Numbered from the stretch's first letter, positions 8,263-18,694 are shown. The stretch: 64,000 nucleotides of DNA from Vogesella aquatica (GCF_028548455.1 NZ_JAQQLF010000013.1:1-64000); one strand, 5' to 3'. Notes: generated from the sequence alone by a model not told the origin. A program made the numbers and translations.

Positions 8263-10353
8263 ATGCACACTTTTCTGATTGCGCCGACCGGTTTTGACGC
8301 CGGCCTCACCTCGGTGTCGCTAGGCTTGGTGCGCGCCCTGGAGCAGGACGGCCTGAAAGTAGGCTTCGTCAAACCCATCGCCCAAGGGCTGGACCCGAAC
8401 GAACCGGAGCGCTCCACGCACTTCGCCCGCGAGCTGTGCCACCTGAACGCCCCGGAGCCACTGCCGATGGAGCGCGCCGAGCACCTGCTCAGCCAGGGCC
8501 AGCTGGACCAGCTGATGGAAGAAGTCGTCAGCCTGTACCAGCAAGCCGCGCAAGATGTCGACGTGGTGATTGTGGAGGGCCTGGTACAAGACCAGCAGCA
8601 CGTATTCACCACCTACATCAACAGCAAGCTGGCCAGCACGCTGCAATGCGACATCATCCTGGTGGGTGCGGCCAACACCCAGCCCAGCCACGAGCTGGCG
8701 GAAAAGCTGGAAATCGCCATCCAGGCCTTTGGCAGCCGCAGTCACGCCATTGCCGGCTACATCCTGAACCGGGTGGACAGCGAGCAAAGCATCAAGCAGC
8801 TGTCAGCCGAAATTGCCGAATCCAGCCAGCTGATCCAGAAGCGCCGCATTCCGTGCCTGGGCGGCATCCCGCTGGAGCCGGAGCTGATGGCACCGCGCAC
8901 GCTGGACGTGGCCAACTACCTGAAAGCCAAGCTGCTGCACGCCGGCCAGCTTACCCGCCGCCGCGTGCGCAGCATGTCGGTGATGGCACGCAGCGTGCCG
9001 CACATCGTGCACCTGCTCAAACCCGGCGCGCTGATCATCACTCCGGGCGACCGCGAAGACATCATCCTGGCTACCGCCATGGCCACGCTGAACGGCGTGC
9101 CACTGGCCGGCTTGCTGCTGACTTGCGACGCCGAGCCGGACGAGCGCATCCAGCAGCTTTGCCACAAGGCGTTCACCAGTGGCCTGCCGGTGCTATCCAT
9201 TGACACCAACACCCTGGATACCACCACACTGATCGCCGCCATGAGCCGCCAGGTGCCGGCCGACGACCTGGAGCGCATGGAACGCGTGGTGGCGTTTGTC
9301 GCCGAGCGCCTGAACACAGCCCAGCTGCAACAGCGCATTGGCCAGACGCGCGAGAAACGCTTGTCCCCGCCTGCCTTCCGCTTCCAGCTGATGGAAAAAG
9401 CCCGCCACGCCGCCAAGCGCATTGTGCTGCCGGAAGGCAACGAGCCGCGCACGGTGAAAGCTGCCGCCATCTGCCACGAAAAAGGCATTGCCCACTGCGT
9501 GCTGATCGGCGAGCGCGCCGAAATCCTGCAAGTGGCCGAAGCACAAGGCATCAGCCTGCCCGAGGGAGTGGAAATCGTCGAACCGGCCGAGGTACGCAGC
9601 CGCTACGTGGCGCCGATGGTCGAGCTGCGCAAGAGCAAGGGCCTGAGCGCCCCGATGGCCGAGCGCCAGCTAGAGGACAATGTGGTGCTGGGCACCATGA
9701 TGCTGGCGCTGAACGAGGTAGACGGCCTGGTTTCCGGTGCCGTACACACCACGGCCAACACCATCCGCCCCGCCCTGCAGCTGATCAAGACCGCACCGGA
9801 GGCCAAACTGGTGTCCAGCGTGTTCTTCATGCTGATGCCGGACCAGGTACTGGTATACGGCGACTGCGCAGTGAACCCGGACCCGAGCGCCGAAGAGCTG
9901 GCCGACATTGCCATCCAGTCGGCCGACTCGGCGGCAGCGTTTGGCATCCCGCCGCGCGTGGCCATGATTTCCTACTCTACCGGCAGCTCCGGCAGCGGTG
10001 ATGACGTAGAGAAAGTACGCGAAGCCACGCGCCTCGCCCGCGAAAAACGCCCCGGCTTGCTGATAGACGGCCCGATGCAGTACGACGCCGCCAGTGTGGA
10101 ATCGGTGGGCCGCCAGAAAGCACCGGACAGCCCGGTGGCCGGCCGTGCCAACGTGTTCGTGTTCCCCGACCTGAACACCGGCAACACCACCTACAAGGCC
10201 GTGCAACGTTCGGCCAACGTGGTGTCTGTGGGGCCAATGCTGCAGGGCCTGCGCAAACCGGTAAACGACCTGTCGCGTGGCGCTTTGGTCGACGACATCG
10301 TTTACACCATTGCCCTCACCGCAATACAAGCCGAACAGCTTCACCAACACTAA
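8263..10353 (+). CDS. pta: Phosphate acetyltransferase, long form
   Basis: A 696-residue Pta that converts acetyl-CoA + phosphate into acetyl phosphate + CoA. It has the three-part long architecture: an N-terminal P-loop-like/CobB-type region (IAPTGFDAGLTSVSLGLVRAL), a central DRTGG-type region (PGDREDIILAT, about residue 260), and the C-terminal catalytic domain from about residue 370 (ARHAAKRIVLPEGNEPRTVKAA). In the catalytic domain the signature ISYSTGSSGSGDD and DGPMQYDAA are clear. It follows ackA directly. The N-terminal domains confer allosteric control in enterobacterial homologues. It ends at the terminator at 10374-10404. Confidence 0.97.
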   Translation: MHTFLIAPTGFDAGLTSVSLGLVRALEQDGLKVGFVKPIAQGLDPNEPERSTHFARELCHLNAPEPLPMERAEHLLSQGQLDQLMEEVVSLYQQAAQDVDVVIVEGLVQDQQHVFTTYINSKLASTLQCDIILVGAANTQPSHELAEKLEIAIQAFGSRSHAIAGYILNRVDSEQSIKQLSAEIAESSQLIQKRRIPCLGGIPLEPELMAPRTLDVANYLKAKLLHAGQLTRRRVRSMSVMARSVPHIVHLLKPGALIITPGDREDIILATAMATLNGVPLAGLLLTCDAEPDERIQQLCHKAFTSGLPVLSIDTNTLDTTTLIAAMSRQVPADDLERMERVVAFVAERLNTAQLQQRIGQTREKRLSPPAFRFQLMEKARHAAKRIVLPEGNEPRTVKAAAICHEKGIAHCVLIGERAEILQVAEAQGISLPEGVEIVEPAEVRSRYVAPMVELRKSKGLSAPMAERQLEDNVVLGTMMLALNEVDGLVSGAVHTTANTIRPALQLIKTAPEAKLVSSVFFMLMPDQVLVYGDCAVNPDPSAEELADIAIQSADSAAAFGIPPRVAMISYSTGSSGSGDDVEKVREATRLAREKRPGLLIDGPMQYDAASVESVGRQKAPDSPVAGRANVFVFPDLNTGNTTYKAVQRSANVVSVGPMLQGLRKPVNDLSRGALVDDIVYTIALTAIQAEQLHQH

Positions 10354-10373
10354 GGCTACGCCATCATCATTCC

Positions 10374-10404
10374 GCCCGCACCGGCATCGCCGCTGCGGGC
10401 TTTT
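10374..10404 (+). terminator. Intrinsic terminator of ackA-pta
   Basis: GCCCGCA (10374-10380) pairs with TGCGGGC (10394-10400) and is followed by TTTT, 20 bases after the pta stop codon. Confidence 0.8.
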
Positions 10405-10561
10405 CCATTTCATTGCACAGCAAAGCTCTCGATAAATTCCGCAAACCAAGCTGGCGCTTGTTCAATTAAAACAACTGTTTTAGCATCAAGAGGAAACCCT
10501 TAAAAAAATAACTATACTTTTTAAAGCTGACGCAGCTCAGCACGACACACGAGGATGGAAT

Positions 10562-12037
10562 ATGTCGCTTCACACTTTCACAGAGTGGTTTATTTCCGAT
10601 CAGCTCAGGCAAGTACCAGACAGCCTGATTCGCGCACGCACCGTCGTGAGCGTTGGCTTGCTAGCCGGTACCATTGCACCCCTATTTGCCATCTCGTATT
10701 ACAAGCTGCACCACGACGCCATGGCGCACGGCATTGTGCTGGGCGGCGTGCTGATGCTGCTGGGCCCGCTCCTGCTCAAACTCACGGGCGCTTTACACAC
10801 CGTTGCCCAGTACATCATCTTCACCATGTTCGCCATGGTGGCGTGGATGGTGTATGTCAATGGCGGCATCATGTCCACCAGTGTGATGTGGTTTGCCTGC
10901 ATCCCGTTTGCCGCCATTTTTGTTGGTGGCCGTACCGCAGGTGTGGTGTGGACGCTGCTGACTTTCCTGATGATCGGCCTGATCTTCGGCCTGTCTGCCG
11001 CGGGCGACATCCCGCCCACGCCCATCCCGCACGAAGAGCTGCCCAAGCTGCAAGCCAAATCGCTGATCGGCCTGTCACTGGTGGTGCTGGCGCTGGCGCT
11101 GGCTTATGACCGCGCCAAAACCCGCACTTTCGAAAAACTGGAAGCCGCCCGCGAAGAAGCCGAGCGCGCCACGGCGGCCATGAAGCAGATGATGGCGCAG
11201 GTAACCCGCTCGCTACACGCCGCCGGCACCGAAAGCCGCGGCATCACTACCAGCACCCAGATGATTGCCCACACCATGAGCGAGCAGCGCAAGCGCGCCG
11301 ACGACATGGTAGGTGCTGCCCAGAACATGGCTGCGGTGACCGCACAAAACGCCAGCCAGTCACAAAGCGCCACCAGCATGGCCATCCACGCCGGCGAAGC
11401 GGCCAACGGTGGCGGCCAGGCCATGGACAAAGCCGTAAGCCAGCTAAACCAGGCCGGTGACGTGATCGCGCGTGCCGCAGAGCGCATGGAAGACCTGGGC
11501 CAGCGCAGTGCCGAAGTCAGCGGCATCGTACAGCTTATCCGTGACATTGCCGACCAGACCAACCTGCTGGCGCTGAATGCCGCCATCGAGGCCGCGCGCG
11601 CCGGCGAAATGGGCCGCGGTTTCGCCGTGGTAGCTGACGAGGTCCGCAAGCTGGCCGAGCGCACACAGCAGGCCACGCTGGATATCGAGTCCAAAATCCG
11701 CCTGATCGTAGACGGTACCAACCAGGCCATCGATGCCATCCGCGATGGCAACGCCCAGATGCGCAGCGGCCGTGAAAATACCGTAGATGCCCAGCAACGC
11801 CTGACGGGCATCATTCAGGACACGCACCGCCTGATACAGCTGCTGCGTGAGGTGGCACAGGCCGAGGAGTCGCAAAACCAAGGTTTCAGCCGCTTTACCG
11901 GCAATATCACGGCAGTAGGCGAAGCCGCCCGCAGCCTGTCTGGCGAAGCAGAAACCATTGCCCAGGCCACCGAGCGCCTGGACAGCCTGATGGCCGAGCT
12001 GGACGACAGCGTGAAGCTGTTCAAGGCAGCCGACTAG
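10562..12037 (+). CDS. Methyl-accepting chemotaxis protein with a multi-pass membrane sensor
   Basis: A 491-residue chemoreceptor. The first 180 residues contain about six hydrophobic segments with very short loops and no large periplasmic domain, so the signal is probably sensed within or at the membrane. The cytoplasmic part is the four-helix methyl-accepting signalling domain, with the hairpin tip [22 protein letters not shown] and [17 protein letters not shown] near residues 325-370, the site that binds CheW and CheA. No C-terminal CheR-docking pentapeptide is visible. GAGG lies 8 bases before the ATG. It is a single-gene unit closed by the terminator at 12057-12086. The ligand is unknown. 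Confidence 0.93.
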   Translation: MSLHTFTEWFISDQLRQVPDSLIRARTVVSVGLLAGTIAPLFAISYYKLHHDAMAHGIVLGGVLMLLGPLLLKLTGALHTVAQYIIFTMFAMVAWMVYVNGGIMSTSVMWFACIPFAAIFVGGRTAGVVWTLLTFLMIGLIFGLSAAGDIPPTPIPHEELPKLQAKSLIGLSLVVLALALAYDRAKTRTFEKLEAAREEAERATAAMKQMMAQVTRSLHAAGTESRGITTSTQMIAHTMSEQRKRADDMVGAAQNMAAVTAQNASQSQSATSMAIHAGEAANGGGQAMDKAVSQLNQAGDVIARAAERMEDLGQRSAEVSGIVQLIRDIADQTNLLALNAAIEAARAGEMGRGFAVVADEVRKLAERTQQATLDIESKIRLIVDGTNQAIDAIRDGNAQMRSGRENTVDAQQRLTGIIQDTHRLIQLLREVAQAEESQNQGFSRFTGNITAVGEAARSLSGEAETIAQATERLDSLMAELDDSVKLFKAAD

Positions 12038-12056
12038 CAGCACGGCCCCGAAAGAC

Positions 12057-12086
12057 AAAAGCCACGGCGTACGCTCCGTGGCTTTT
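12057..12086. terminator. Bidirectional terminator between the chemoreceptor gene and speA
   Basis: GCCACGG (12061-12067) pairs with CCGTGGC (12076-12082); the stem is flanked by AAAA on the left and TTTT on the right, so it can act in both directions between these convergent genes. Confidence 0.85.
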
Positions 12087-12100
12087 GTTTTGCGCCTCAA

Positions 12101-12122
12101 GGTTGGCCGCATGCGGCCAACC
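12101..12122. repeat. Perfect palindrome of two GTTGGCCGCA repeats
   Basis: Two exact copies of the dispersed 10-mer, head to head (12102-12111 and 12112-12121), form a 22-base perfect palindrome with one extra base pair on each side. It lies in the convergent gap, 6 bases from the speA stop codon and next to a conventional terminator. It has no T run, so termination is not its obvious job. Confidence 0.9.
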
Positions 12123-12127
12123 CTGGC

Positions 12128-14008
12128 TTACACGCTCAGGTAAGACGACTGCTTCAGGCCGCGGCAGAACTCGGCAAAGTAGCTGGAGCGCTCTTCCTGG
12201 CTCAGCCCCGCCATACGCGCCTTGGACTCGTAGCGGTTGAGAATCTCTTCTGGCGACAGGTGCACGTAGCGCAGCATGTCCTCGATAGTGTCGTGCTCTT
12301 CCACGCCCTCGAAAGTCACTTTACCACCTTCACGCACGTAGACGTTCACCGAATCGGTATCGCCGAACAGGTTATGCATATCGCCCAGGATCTCCTGGTA
12401 AGCCCCCACCATGAACACGGCGATCAGGTACTCGTCACCTACCTTCACCTCGTGCACCGGCATGCTGTTTTCGATGCTTTGCTGGTCGACGTACTGCTTT
12501 ACCTTGCCGTCGGAGTCGCAGGTCAGATCCTGCAGCACGGCGCGGCGGGTAGGCTGCTCGTCCAGGCGGTGAATCGGCATGATCGGCAGTACCTGGTCGA
12601 TGGCCCAGGTATCCGGCAGGCTCTGGAACACCGAGAAGTTGCAGAAATACTTGTCGGCCAGTTTGTCGGTCAGCTCGTCGTATACCTGACGCTGGCTGCG
12701 CTGGCTGGCGGTTAGCTGCGCTTGCAGGCGGCGGCACAGTGCGGCGTGTACCTGCTCGGCAATGGCTTTCTCTTTCAGCGTGAGGCGGCCTTCGGCGTAC
12801 ATATCGGACGCTTCGGATACCATATGGCTGGCGCGGTAGTAGGTTTCGGTTACCATCTCCGAGTCGGTCAGGTTCATCAGCTCCACCAGCTTGCGCACCG
12901 GGCGCGACATGGCCGACAGATCCTCGATGTGCGGCATGGTATCGGGCAGGCGCTCCACGTCGGTCACGTTTACCAGCAACACCGCGTGGTGCGCGGTCAT
13001 GGCGCGGCCGGACTCGGACAGGATGCGCGGGTGCGGAATGCCGTTTTCGTCGCAGAACTCGGACAGCATGGACACGATCACACTGGCGTACTCGTCCATG
13101 TCGTAGTTGATGGAGCTGGCGTTACGCGAGTGGGTGCCGTCGTAGTCCACGCCCAGGCCACCGCCCACGTCCACGTGATCTACCGGCAGGCCCAGCGCGC
13201 GCAGCTCGCCAAAGTAGCGGATGGCTTCGCGGAAGCCGGCGCGGTAGTCGGCGATGTTGGCGATCTGCGAACCCATGTGGAAGTGCATCAGGCGCACATT
13301 GTCGCCGTGGCCGGCTGCCACCAGCTTGTCCACTGCCGAGATCAGCTGCGCGGCGGACAGGCCGAACTTGCCCTTCTCGCCACCGGTATCAGCCCACTTG
13401 CTGGACGCCAGCGACGACAGGCGCACGCGCAGACCCAGGTTAGCTTTGACGCCCAGCTTGGCGCTTTCCTGGATCAGCAGATCCACTTCGGATTCTTTTT
13501 CGATCACCACGAACACTTCGTGGCCCAGACGCTGACCCATCAGCGCCAGACGGATGAAATCGCGGTCTTTGTAGCCATTGCACACAATGGTGCAGCCCTT
13601 GGGCGCCAGTGCCAGCACGGCCATCAGCTCCGGCTTGGAGCCGGCTTCCAGGCCGATGGACACGTCCTGGGTCGCGATGATGCTCTTCACCACCGCTTCT
13701 TGCTGGTTTACCTTGATTGGATAAATGGCGGTGTAGCGGTTGCCATAATCCTGGCTGGCGATTGCATTATTGAAGGCGTGACACAGGCGGGTAACGCGGT
13801 CTTGCAGAATATCGGGGAAACGCACCAGCAGCGGCATGTCCAGGCCACGGTCGCCCAGCGTATGCGCCAGCTCGAACAGATCGATTTCGCGTTGTTGATG
13901 TACATTCGGGCGTACTTTTACGCAGCCATTTTCGCCGACATTGAAATAGCCAGCGCCCCAGTGCCGTATGCCATACAGGCTACGGCTATCCGCCACAGTC
14001 CAAGCCAT
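12128..14008 (-). CDS. speA: Biosynthetic arginine decarboxylase
   Basis: A 626-residue PLP enzyme of the SpeA type, decarboxylating arginine to agmatine for putrescine synthesis. Signatures are the N-terminal [17 protein letters not shown], the PLP-lysine strand [14 protein letters not shown] (near residue 100), [13 protein letters not shown], and [14 protein letters not shown]. The length fits the biosynthetic class, not the much larger inducible class. It lies beside a PuuB-like oxidase and a putrescine/spermidine ABC transporter, so the region handles polyamines. A good promoter is present at 14142-14169. A long open frame on the opposite strand is only a shadow of the codon bias. Confidence 0.96.
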   Translation of the reverse strand: MAWTVADSRSLYGIRHWGAGYFNVGENGCVKVRPNVHQQREIDLFELAHTLGDRGLDMPLLVRFPDILQDRVTRLCHAFNNAIASQDYGNRYTAIYPIKVNQQEAVVKSIIATQDVSIGLEAGSKPELMAVLALAPKGCTIVCNGYKDRDFIRLALMGQRLGHEVFVVIEKESEVDLLIQESAKLGVKANLGLRVRLSSLASSKWADTGGEKGKFGLSAAQLISAVDKLVAAGHGDNVRLMHFHMGSQIANIADYRAGFREAIRYFGELRALGLPVDHVDVGGGLGVDYDGTHSRNASSINYDMDEYASVIVSMLSEFCDENGIPHPRILSESGRAMTAHHAVLLVNVTDVERLPDTMPHIEDLSAMSRPVRKLVELMNLTDSEMVTETYYRASHMVSEASDMYAEGRLTLKEKAIAEQVHAALCRRLQAQLTASQRSQRQVYDELTDKLADKYFCNFSVFQSLPDTWAIDQVLPIMPIHRLDEQPTRRAVLQDLTCDSDGKVKQYVDQQSIENSMPVHEVKVGDEYLIAVFMVGAYQEILGDMHNLFGDTDSVNVYVREGGKVTFEGVEEHDTIEDMLRYVHLSPEEILNRYESKARMAGLSQEERSSYFAEFCRGLKQSSYLSV

Positions 14009-14359
14009 GAAAGGATTTCCCTAGTTATGCAATAAATGGAAACTGCTCCTTAGTGCGCGGCTTTCGGGCTGGAAAGCTTCATGTGGGCCTGGGATGTCGG
14101 AGCGCGCAGTCGTGCGGCGGGTGCCGCAAAAACGAGCGCGGATTTTAGCAACATCACACAGCTTGACAAGCACAATTTTTGGGCGTTGATTTTAATTAAC
14201 ACCCAGCCTGCCAGACTGCCGCACTCGTGCCGAGCATAACGGTTTCACATGAATGTTTTTTAACCGACACACCCGCATAGCCTAGAAAAACAGGCCACCG
14301 GCACGTGCATGATATTCAACACCCGCCAGCCCGGCTTGCACCAAAGGCCAGCCACATAC
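14009..14359. other. Intergenic region upstream of speA
   Basis: This 351-base stretch holds the speA promoter (14142-14169) and a leader of about 130 bases with an A/G-rich end before the speA ATG. The part nearer the oxidase gene (14170-14359) is A/T-rich, with short inverted repeats around 14192-14205. I see no gene or clear terminator for the oxidase in it. Confidence 0.5.
14142..14169 (-). promoter_or_regulatory. Candidate speA promoter
   Basis: On the minus strand TTGTCA (14164-14169) and TAAAAT (14142-14147) are 16 bases apart, about 130 bases upstream of the speA start. Confidence 0.55.
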
Positions 14360-15649
14360 TTATAGATAGTCTTGCAGCCGATACCACGCCATGCCGAGTA
14401 CCAGTGCCGGCGTACGCAGCAAGCTGCCACCCGGAAAGCGCCGATGCTGTAGCTGCTCGAACAGCGCCAGCCGGCTATCGTCACCGGCAATGGCCTCGGC
14501 AATGACCTTGCCGGCCAGGCCGGTATTGGCCACACCATGGCCGGAAAAACCCTGGGCATAGAAGATATTGGGCGCCAGGCGGCCAAAGTCCGGCGCCCGG
14601 TTCAGGGTGATATCGCAGAAGCCGCCCCAGGCATAGTCCACCGCCACCTCAGCCAGCTGCGGGAACACGCGCCGCATGTCGGCGCGCATGGCCTGCGCCA
14701 GCTGGCGCGGCTCGCGCCCGGAGTAGCTGACCTTGCCGCCAAACAGCAGACGATGGTCGGCAGACAGGCGGTAGTAATCCAGCACGAAATTGGTATCGCA
14801 CACCGCCATATTGTTGGCGATCAGGCTACGCGCCCGTGCCTCGCCCAGTGGCTCGGTAGCGATGACATAGGTACCCACCGGCATGATGCGGCTTTGCAGC
14901 GCAGGGGCAAGCTTGCCCAGATAGGCATTGCAGGCCAGCACCAGCTGCCGGCAGCGCACCGTGCCCTGCTCGCATTGCACCAGCGGGGCCTCGCCGGCAC
15001 GAAACGCCTGCACTGGCGTCTGCTCGTAAATCTGCACCCCGGCGGCGCGTGCCGCCCGCGCCAGCCCCAGCAAGTAGTTCAGCGGGTGGATGTGGCCAGA
15101 CAAGGGGTCAAACAAGCCACCCTGATAGCGGCTGGAGCCCAGCACTGCGGCCAACTTTTCCTTGCCCCACAGCTCGCAATGCGGGTAGCTGTAGCGGTCG
15201 GCCAGCTCGCGCTGCCAGTCTTGCAAACTGGCCAGATGCGCAGGCTTCACTGCCACATTGCAAAAACCGCGCGTCCACTGGCAATCGATCTGATGCTGGC
15301 GCACACGCTGCTCGATGATCTCGACCGCCTCCACCGACATGCGCCAGAAGCGCTGCGCCGCGGCCAAGCCCAGCTGCCCCTTGATGGTATCCATATCGCA
15401 GGCGTAACCGGCAATGACCTGCCCGCCGTTGCGGCCTGAAGCGCCAAAGCCGATGTGCGAGCCTTCCAGCAACACCACGCGCAAGCCCTGCTCGGCCAGA
15501 TTCAAGGCAGCGGAGACGCCGGCCAGCCCGCCACCCACCACGCAGACATCGCATTCCACATCACCCTGCAAAGCCGGTGCCGGCACCCACGGCGTAGCGG
15601 TGGCTGCATAATAGGAAAGCACGTGCGGCTGATGAGCAAACGAGAGCAT
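14360..15649 (-). CDS. FAD-dependent oxidoreductase, PuuB/OrdL-like
   Basis: A 429-residue flavoprotein of the DAO family. The FAD-binding motif is VCVVGGGLAGVSAALNLAEQG at about residues 35-55, followed by VVLLEGSHIGFGASGRNGGQV, which is characteristic of the PuuB/OrdL branch (gamma-glutamylputrescine oxidase and relatives). Toward the C-terminus DYYRLSADHRLLFGGKVSYSGR and GFSGHGVANTGLAGKVIAEA are typical of the same branch. Placement between speA and potGHI supports a substrate in polyamine catabolism, but no PuuA, PuuC or PuuD is adjacent, so the exact substrate is inference; another N-substituted amino acid is possible. The gap to the next gene contains an exact GTTGGCCGCA repeat (15675) and the pot terminator. 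Confidence 0.8.
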   Translation of the reverse strand: MLSFAHQPHVLSYYAATATPWVPAPALQGDVECDVCVVGGGLAGVSAALNLAEQGLRVVLLEGSHIGFGASGRNGGQVIAGYACDMDTIKGQLGLAAAQRFWRMSVEAVEIIEQRVRQHQIDCQWTRGFCNVAVKPAHLASLQDWQRELADRYSYPHCELWGKEKLAAVLGSSRYQGGLFDPLSGHIHPLNYLLGLARAARAAGVQIYEQTPVQAFRAGEAPLVQCEQGTVRCRQLVLACNAYLGKLAPALQSRIMPVGTYVIATEPLGEARARSLIANNMAVCDTNFVLDYYRLSADHRLLFGGKVSYSGREPRQLAQAMRADMRRVFPQLAEVAVDYAWGGFCDITLNRAPDFGRLAPNIFYAQGFSGHGVANTGLAGKVIAEAIAGDDSRLALFEQLQHRRFPGGSLLRTPALVLGMAWYRLQDYL

Positions 15650-15708
15650 AAGAACCTCGACACGAAACGGTTAATGCGGCCAACCCTGCATGGCAAGGCG
15701 GCGGGCAT

Positions 15709-15741
15709 GAAAAACGGCGGCACCGCAAGGCACCGCCGTTA
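15709..15741 (-). terminator. Intrinsic terminator of the pot operon
   Basis: The arms AACGGCGGCACC and GGTGCCGCCGTT (read on the appropriate strand) form a long stem around a short loop between 15713 and 15741, followed on the minus strand by five T. It lies just after the potI stop codon. Confidence 0.8.
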
Positions 15742-15755
15742 CCAGGCACAACACC

Positions 15756-16607
15756 TTAGCTGTGGGCGCCGCTTTCACGCATGGCGGCAGCAATGGCTTT
15801 GTCGCGGTTACGCTGTGCATTGAGCATCAGGTAGTTCGCCAGCAGCACCACCACCCCCACCACCAGCACGGTAATGCTGGCCAGCGCGTTGATCTCGGGG
15901 TTCAGCCCCAGACGCACTTTGGAGAAGATCACCTGTGGCAGCGTGGTAGAACCCGGGCCGGACAGGAAGGCGGTAGTAACCAGATCGTCCAGCGACAGCG
16001 TGACCGATAGCAGGAAGCCGGAAGCAATAGCCTGCGACACCAGCGGCAGCGTAATCACGAAGAAGATCTTCAGCGGGCGCGCCCCCAGATCCATGGCGGC
16101 ATCTTCCAGGCTCTGGTCGATTTCCAGCAGGCGCGAACGCACTACCACCGCCACGTAGGCCATGCATAGCGTGGTGTGACCTACCCAGATCGTGATGAAG
16201 CCGCGCTCGCTAGGCACTCCGACCAGCTGTTGCATGGAGATAAACAGCAGCAGCATGGACAAGCCGGTAATCACCTCCGGCATCACCATCGGCGCCGTCA
16301 TCATGCCGGCAAACAGCGTGCTACCCGGAAAGCGCTTGAACCGTGCCAGCACAAAACCGGCAATTGTCCCCAGCACCACCGCAGCCAGCGCGCTAGCCAA
16401 GGCAATCTCGATGGACAGTTTCACCGCAGCCATGATCTGCTCGTTGGCAAACAGCGATGCGTACCATTTGGTAGAGAACCCGCCCCACACAGTCACCAGT
16501 TTGGACTCGTTAAACGAGTACACAATCAGGCTAACGATAGGGATGTACAAAAACAGGAAACCCACCACCAGCACGCCCTTCAGGAATGGCGACAGTTTGT
16601 TATGCAT
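15756..16607 (-). CDS. potI: Polyamine ABC transporter permease PotI
   Basis: A 283-residue inner-membrane permease with about six transmembrane helices. The cytoplasmic EAA loop that contacts the ATPase is seen as LEDAAMDLGARPLKIFFVIT. The start at 16607 was chosen over an upstream frame because GGAGG lies about 8 bases upstream of that ATG and it overlaps the end of potH by 8 bases, as in coupled pot operons; the N-terminus MHNKLSPFLKGV is then normal. With PotH it forms the heterodimeric channel for putrescine or spermidine uptake. It is the last gene of potGHI and is followed by a terminator. Confidence 0.92.
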   Translation of the reverse strand: MHNKLSPFLKGVLVVGFLFLYIPIVSLIVYSFNESKLVTVWGGFSTKWYASLFANEQIMAAVKLSIEIALASALAAVVLGTIAGFVLARFKRFPGSTLFAGMMTAPMVMPEVITGLSMLLLFISMQQLVGVPSERGFITIWVGHTTLCMAYVAVVVRSRLLEIDQSLEDAAMDLGARPLKIFFVITLPLVSQAIASGFLLSVTLSLDDLVTTAFLSGPGSTTLPQVIFSKVRLGLNPEINALASITVLVVGVVVLLANYLMLNAQRNRDKAIAAAMRESGAHS

Positions 16608-17520
16608 TGCCCTTGCCCTCCAGCTCGCGCGTCTCGTAACGATGCAGCAGCGCGATCGGCACAATCAGCATCAGTACCATGATGATGGCCACTGCCGATG
16701 CCATCGGCCAGTTGTTGTTATCGAAGAACTCGTTCCACAGCACCTTGCCTATCATCAGCGTATCGGTCCCGCCCACCAGCTCGGGGATAACGAACTCGCC
16801 CACGGCCGGAATGAACACCATCATGGAGCCGGCGATGATGCCGTTTTTGGACAGCGGCAGCGTAATGGTCAGGAACGCCTTGATCGGCCCGGCGCCCAGG
16901 TCGGCTGCAGCTTCCAACAGACGCATGTCCATTTTCACCAGGTGCGAAAACAGCGGCAGGATCATGAACGGCAGGTAGGCATAAACCATGACCAGGTACA
17001 GCGAGAAGTCGTTGTGGAACAGGTGCAGCGGCTCGCTGATCAGCCCGATGGACAACAGGAAGTTGTTGATCAGGCCGGTTTCGTTGAGCAGCCCCATCCA
17101 GGCATACACCCGCAGCAGGAACGACGTCCAGAACGGCAGCATCACCAGCATCAGCAGCACGTTACGGCGTGCCGGGTCAGCCCGTGCAATGGCGTAGGCG
17201 ATGGGGTAGCCCAGCAACAGGCACATCACGGTAGTGAAAAAAGCCACCTTCAGCGACGACAGATACGTTGCCGCATACAGCCCGTCGGTAAAGATGAAGT
17301 GGAAGTTGCCAAAGTACAGGGTAAGGCTTTGCAGCACGCCATCTTCCACCTGCAGCAGGCTGGTAAACGGCGGGATAGCCAGATCCTGCTCGGCAAAGCT
17401 GATCTTCAGTACGATGAAGAACGGCACCAGGAAGAACAGCAGCAGCCAGAAGAACGGCACGGCGATCACCGCCCCCTTGCCTGGCTTTAGCCTGCGCATC
17501 AATCTTGCGAGATTCATCAC
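16600..17520 (-). CDS. potH: Polyamine ABC transporter permease PotH
   Basis: A 306-residue inner-membrane permease with an N-terminal basic cytoplasmic stretch followed by six transmembrane helices (first: VIAVPFFWLLLFFLVPFFIV). The EAA loop is LEAAADLGAGPIKAFLTIT, near residue 205. It begins with two methionine codons; either could initiate. It partners with PotI and the PotG ATPase. The 8-base overlap with potI and 8-base gap to potG show one operon. Confidence 0.93.
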   Translation of the reverse strand: MMNLARLMRRLKPGKGAVIAVPFFWLLLFFLVPFFIVLKISFAEQDLAIPPFTSLLQVEDGVLQSLTLYFGNFHFIFTDGLYAATYLSSLKVAFFTTVMCLLLGYPIAYAIARADPARRNVLLMLVMLPFWTSFLLRVYAWMGLLNETGLINNFLLSIGLISEPLHLFHNDFSLYLVMVYAYLPFMILPLFSHLVKMDMRLLEAAADLGAGPIKAFLTITLPLSKNGIIAGSMMVFIPAVGEFVIPELVGGTDTLMIGKVLWNEFFDNNNWPMASAVAIIMVLMLIVPIALLHRYETRELEGKGNA

Positions 17521-17528
17521 GCGTCTCC

Positions 17529-18662
17529 TTAGCGGGTCAGCACAACGGGCATGTCGGGGCGCCAGCTCACATAAACGGTATCACCCCAGGTAGGCGGGGT
17601 AATGCTGTTTTCGTGCCAATGGTTGGCCGCCACCATGGACTTCACCACTTTGCCGCTCGCCAGCTTCACGTGATACACCGAGAAGCTGCCCAGGTAGGCA
17701 ATATCGTGCACCTGGCCGCGCGCCACGTTCGGGCCGGCCGCCTGAGGCACCACATCCAGGTGCACATCCTCTGGGCGGATACTGGCCCACACCTGCATGC
17801 CTTTGGGGCCGGTGATGCCGTGGTCGATATGGATGCGGCTACCCAGCTCGGGCGAGTCGATCTCCACGCTATCCGGCTCATCCACCACCACCGGGCCGGC
17901 AAACATATTGGTGTCGCCAATGAACTCGGCGGTAAAGCGACAGTTCGGGTAGTCGTAGATCTCGGCAGGGCTGCCGATCTGCAGCAGCTGGCCTTCGCTC
18001 ATGATGCCGATGCGGGTGGCCATGGTCATGGCCTCTTCCTGATCGTGCGTCACCATGATGCAGGTCACACCCACCTGCTCCAGCGTATTTACCAGCTCCA
18101 GCTGGGTTTGCTGGCGCAGCTTTTTATCCAGCGCGCCCAGCGGCTCGTCCAGCAACAGCAGCTTTGGCCGCTTGGCCAGGCTGCGCGCCAGCGCCACACG
18201 CTGCTGCTGGCCGCCGGACAGCTGGTAGGGTTTGCGGTTGGCGTATTTGCGCATCTGCACCAGGTCCAGCATCTCGGCCACACGGGCGTCGATTTCGCCT
18301 TTGGGCATTTTGTCCTGCTTCAGGCCAAAAGCAATATTGTCCGCCACGCTCATGTGCGGGAACAGCGCATAGCTCTGGAACATCATGTTGATGGGGCGAT
18401 CATAGGGCGCGAGTGCCGTTATGTCTTCGCCATCCAGAATGATCTTGCCGGAGGTTGGCCGCTCCATACCCGCCAGCATGCGCAACAGGGTGGACTTGCC
18501 ACACCCGGAGCTGCCCAGCAGGGCAAAAATCTCGTTTTTGCGGATATCCAGATCCACACCATCCACTGCCGTGGTGTCACCGAATTTTTTCACCACATTG
18601 GCAATACGCAGATACGGCGCACCCTGTGCAGATGCCGCAGCCTGTTTGACAGTTTCCACCAT
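17529..18662 (-). CDS. potG: Polyamine ABC transporter ATP-binding protein PotG
   Basis: A 377-residue ATPase that powers uptake through PotHI. Walker A is GSSGCGKST (residues 50-58), the signature LSGGQQQR follows near residue 150, Walker B is LLLLDEP near 170, and the switch histidine is in MVTHDQEEA. The C-terminal 120 residues form the TOBE regulatory domain found in PotA/PotG. Of the four usual genes only the periplasmic binding protein (potF) is missing here. A hairpin (18676-18694) lies just upstream of the GAGG ribosome binding site, and a candidate promoter at 18944-18973 would give a leader of about 275 bases. Confidence 0.95.
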   Translation of the reverse strand: MVETVKQAAASAQGAPYLRIANVVKKFGDTTAVDGVDLDIRKNEIFALLGSSGCGKSTLLRMLAGMERPTSGKIILDGEDITALAPYDRPINMMFQSYALFPHMSVADNIAFGLKQDKMPKGEIDARVAEMLDLVQMRKYANRKPYQLSGGQQQRVALARSLAKRPKLLLLDEPLGALDKKLRQQTQLELVNTLEQVGVTCIMVTHDQEEAMTMATRIGIMSEGQLLQIGSPAEIYDYPNCRFTAEFIGDTNMFAGPVVVDEPDSVEIDSPELGSRIHIDHGITGPKGMQVWASIRPEDVHLDVVPQAAGPNVARGQVHDIAYLGSFSVYHVKLASGKVVKSMVAANHWHENSITPPTWGDTVYVSWRPDMPVVLTR

Positions 18663-18675
18663 GATTTTTCCTCGC

Positions 18676-18694
18676 GAGGGTGTTGCTCACCCTC
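18676..18694 (-). promoter_or_regulatory. Hairpin just upstream of the potG ribosome binding site
   Basis: GAGGGTG (18676-18682) and CACCCTC (18688-18694) form a perfect 7-base stem with a 5-base loop, ending only a few bases before the potG Shine-Dalgarno. No T run follows, so it is more likely a leader element than a terminator. A regulatory role is inference. Confidence 0.4.

Noticed and set aside
10500-10561. Possible sigma-28 flagellar promoter before the chemoreceptor gene
   Set aside because: Only about half of the positions match TAAA-N15-GCCGATAA, which is not enough to call it.
12722-14035. 437-codon open frame opposite speA
   Set aside because: Histidine/valine/glutamine-rich shadow product; speA carries all family motifs.
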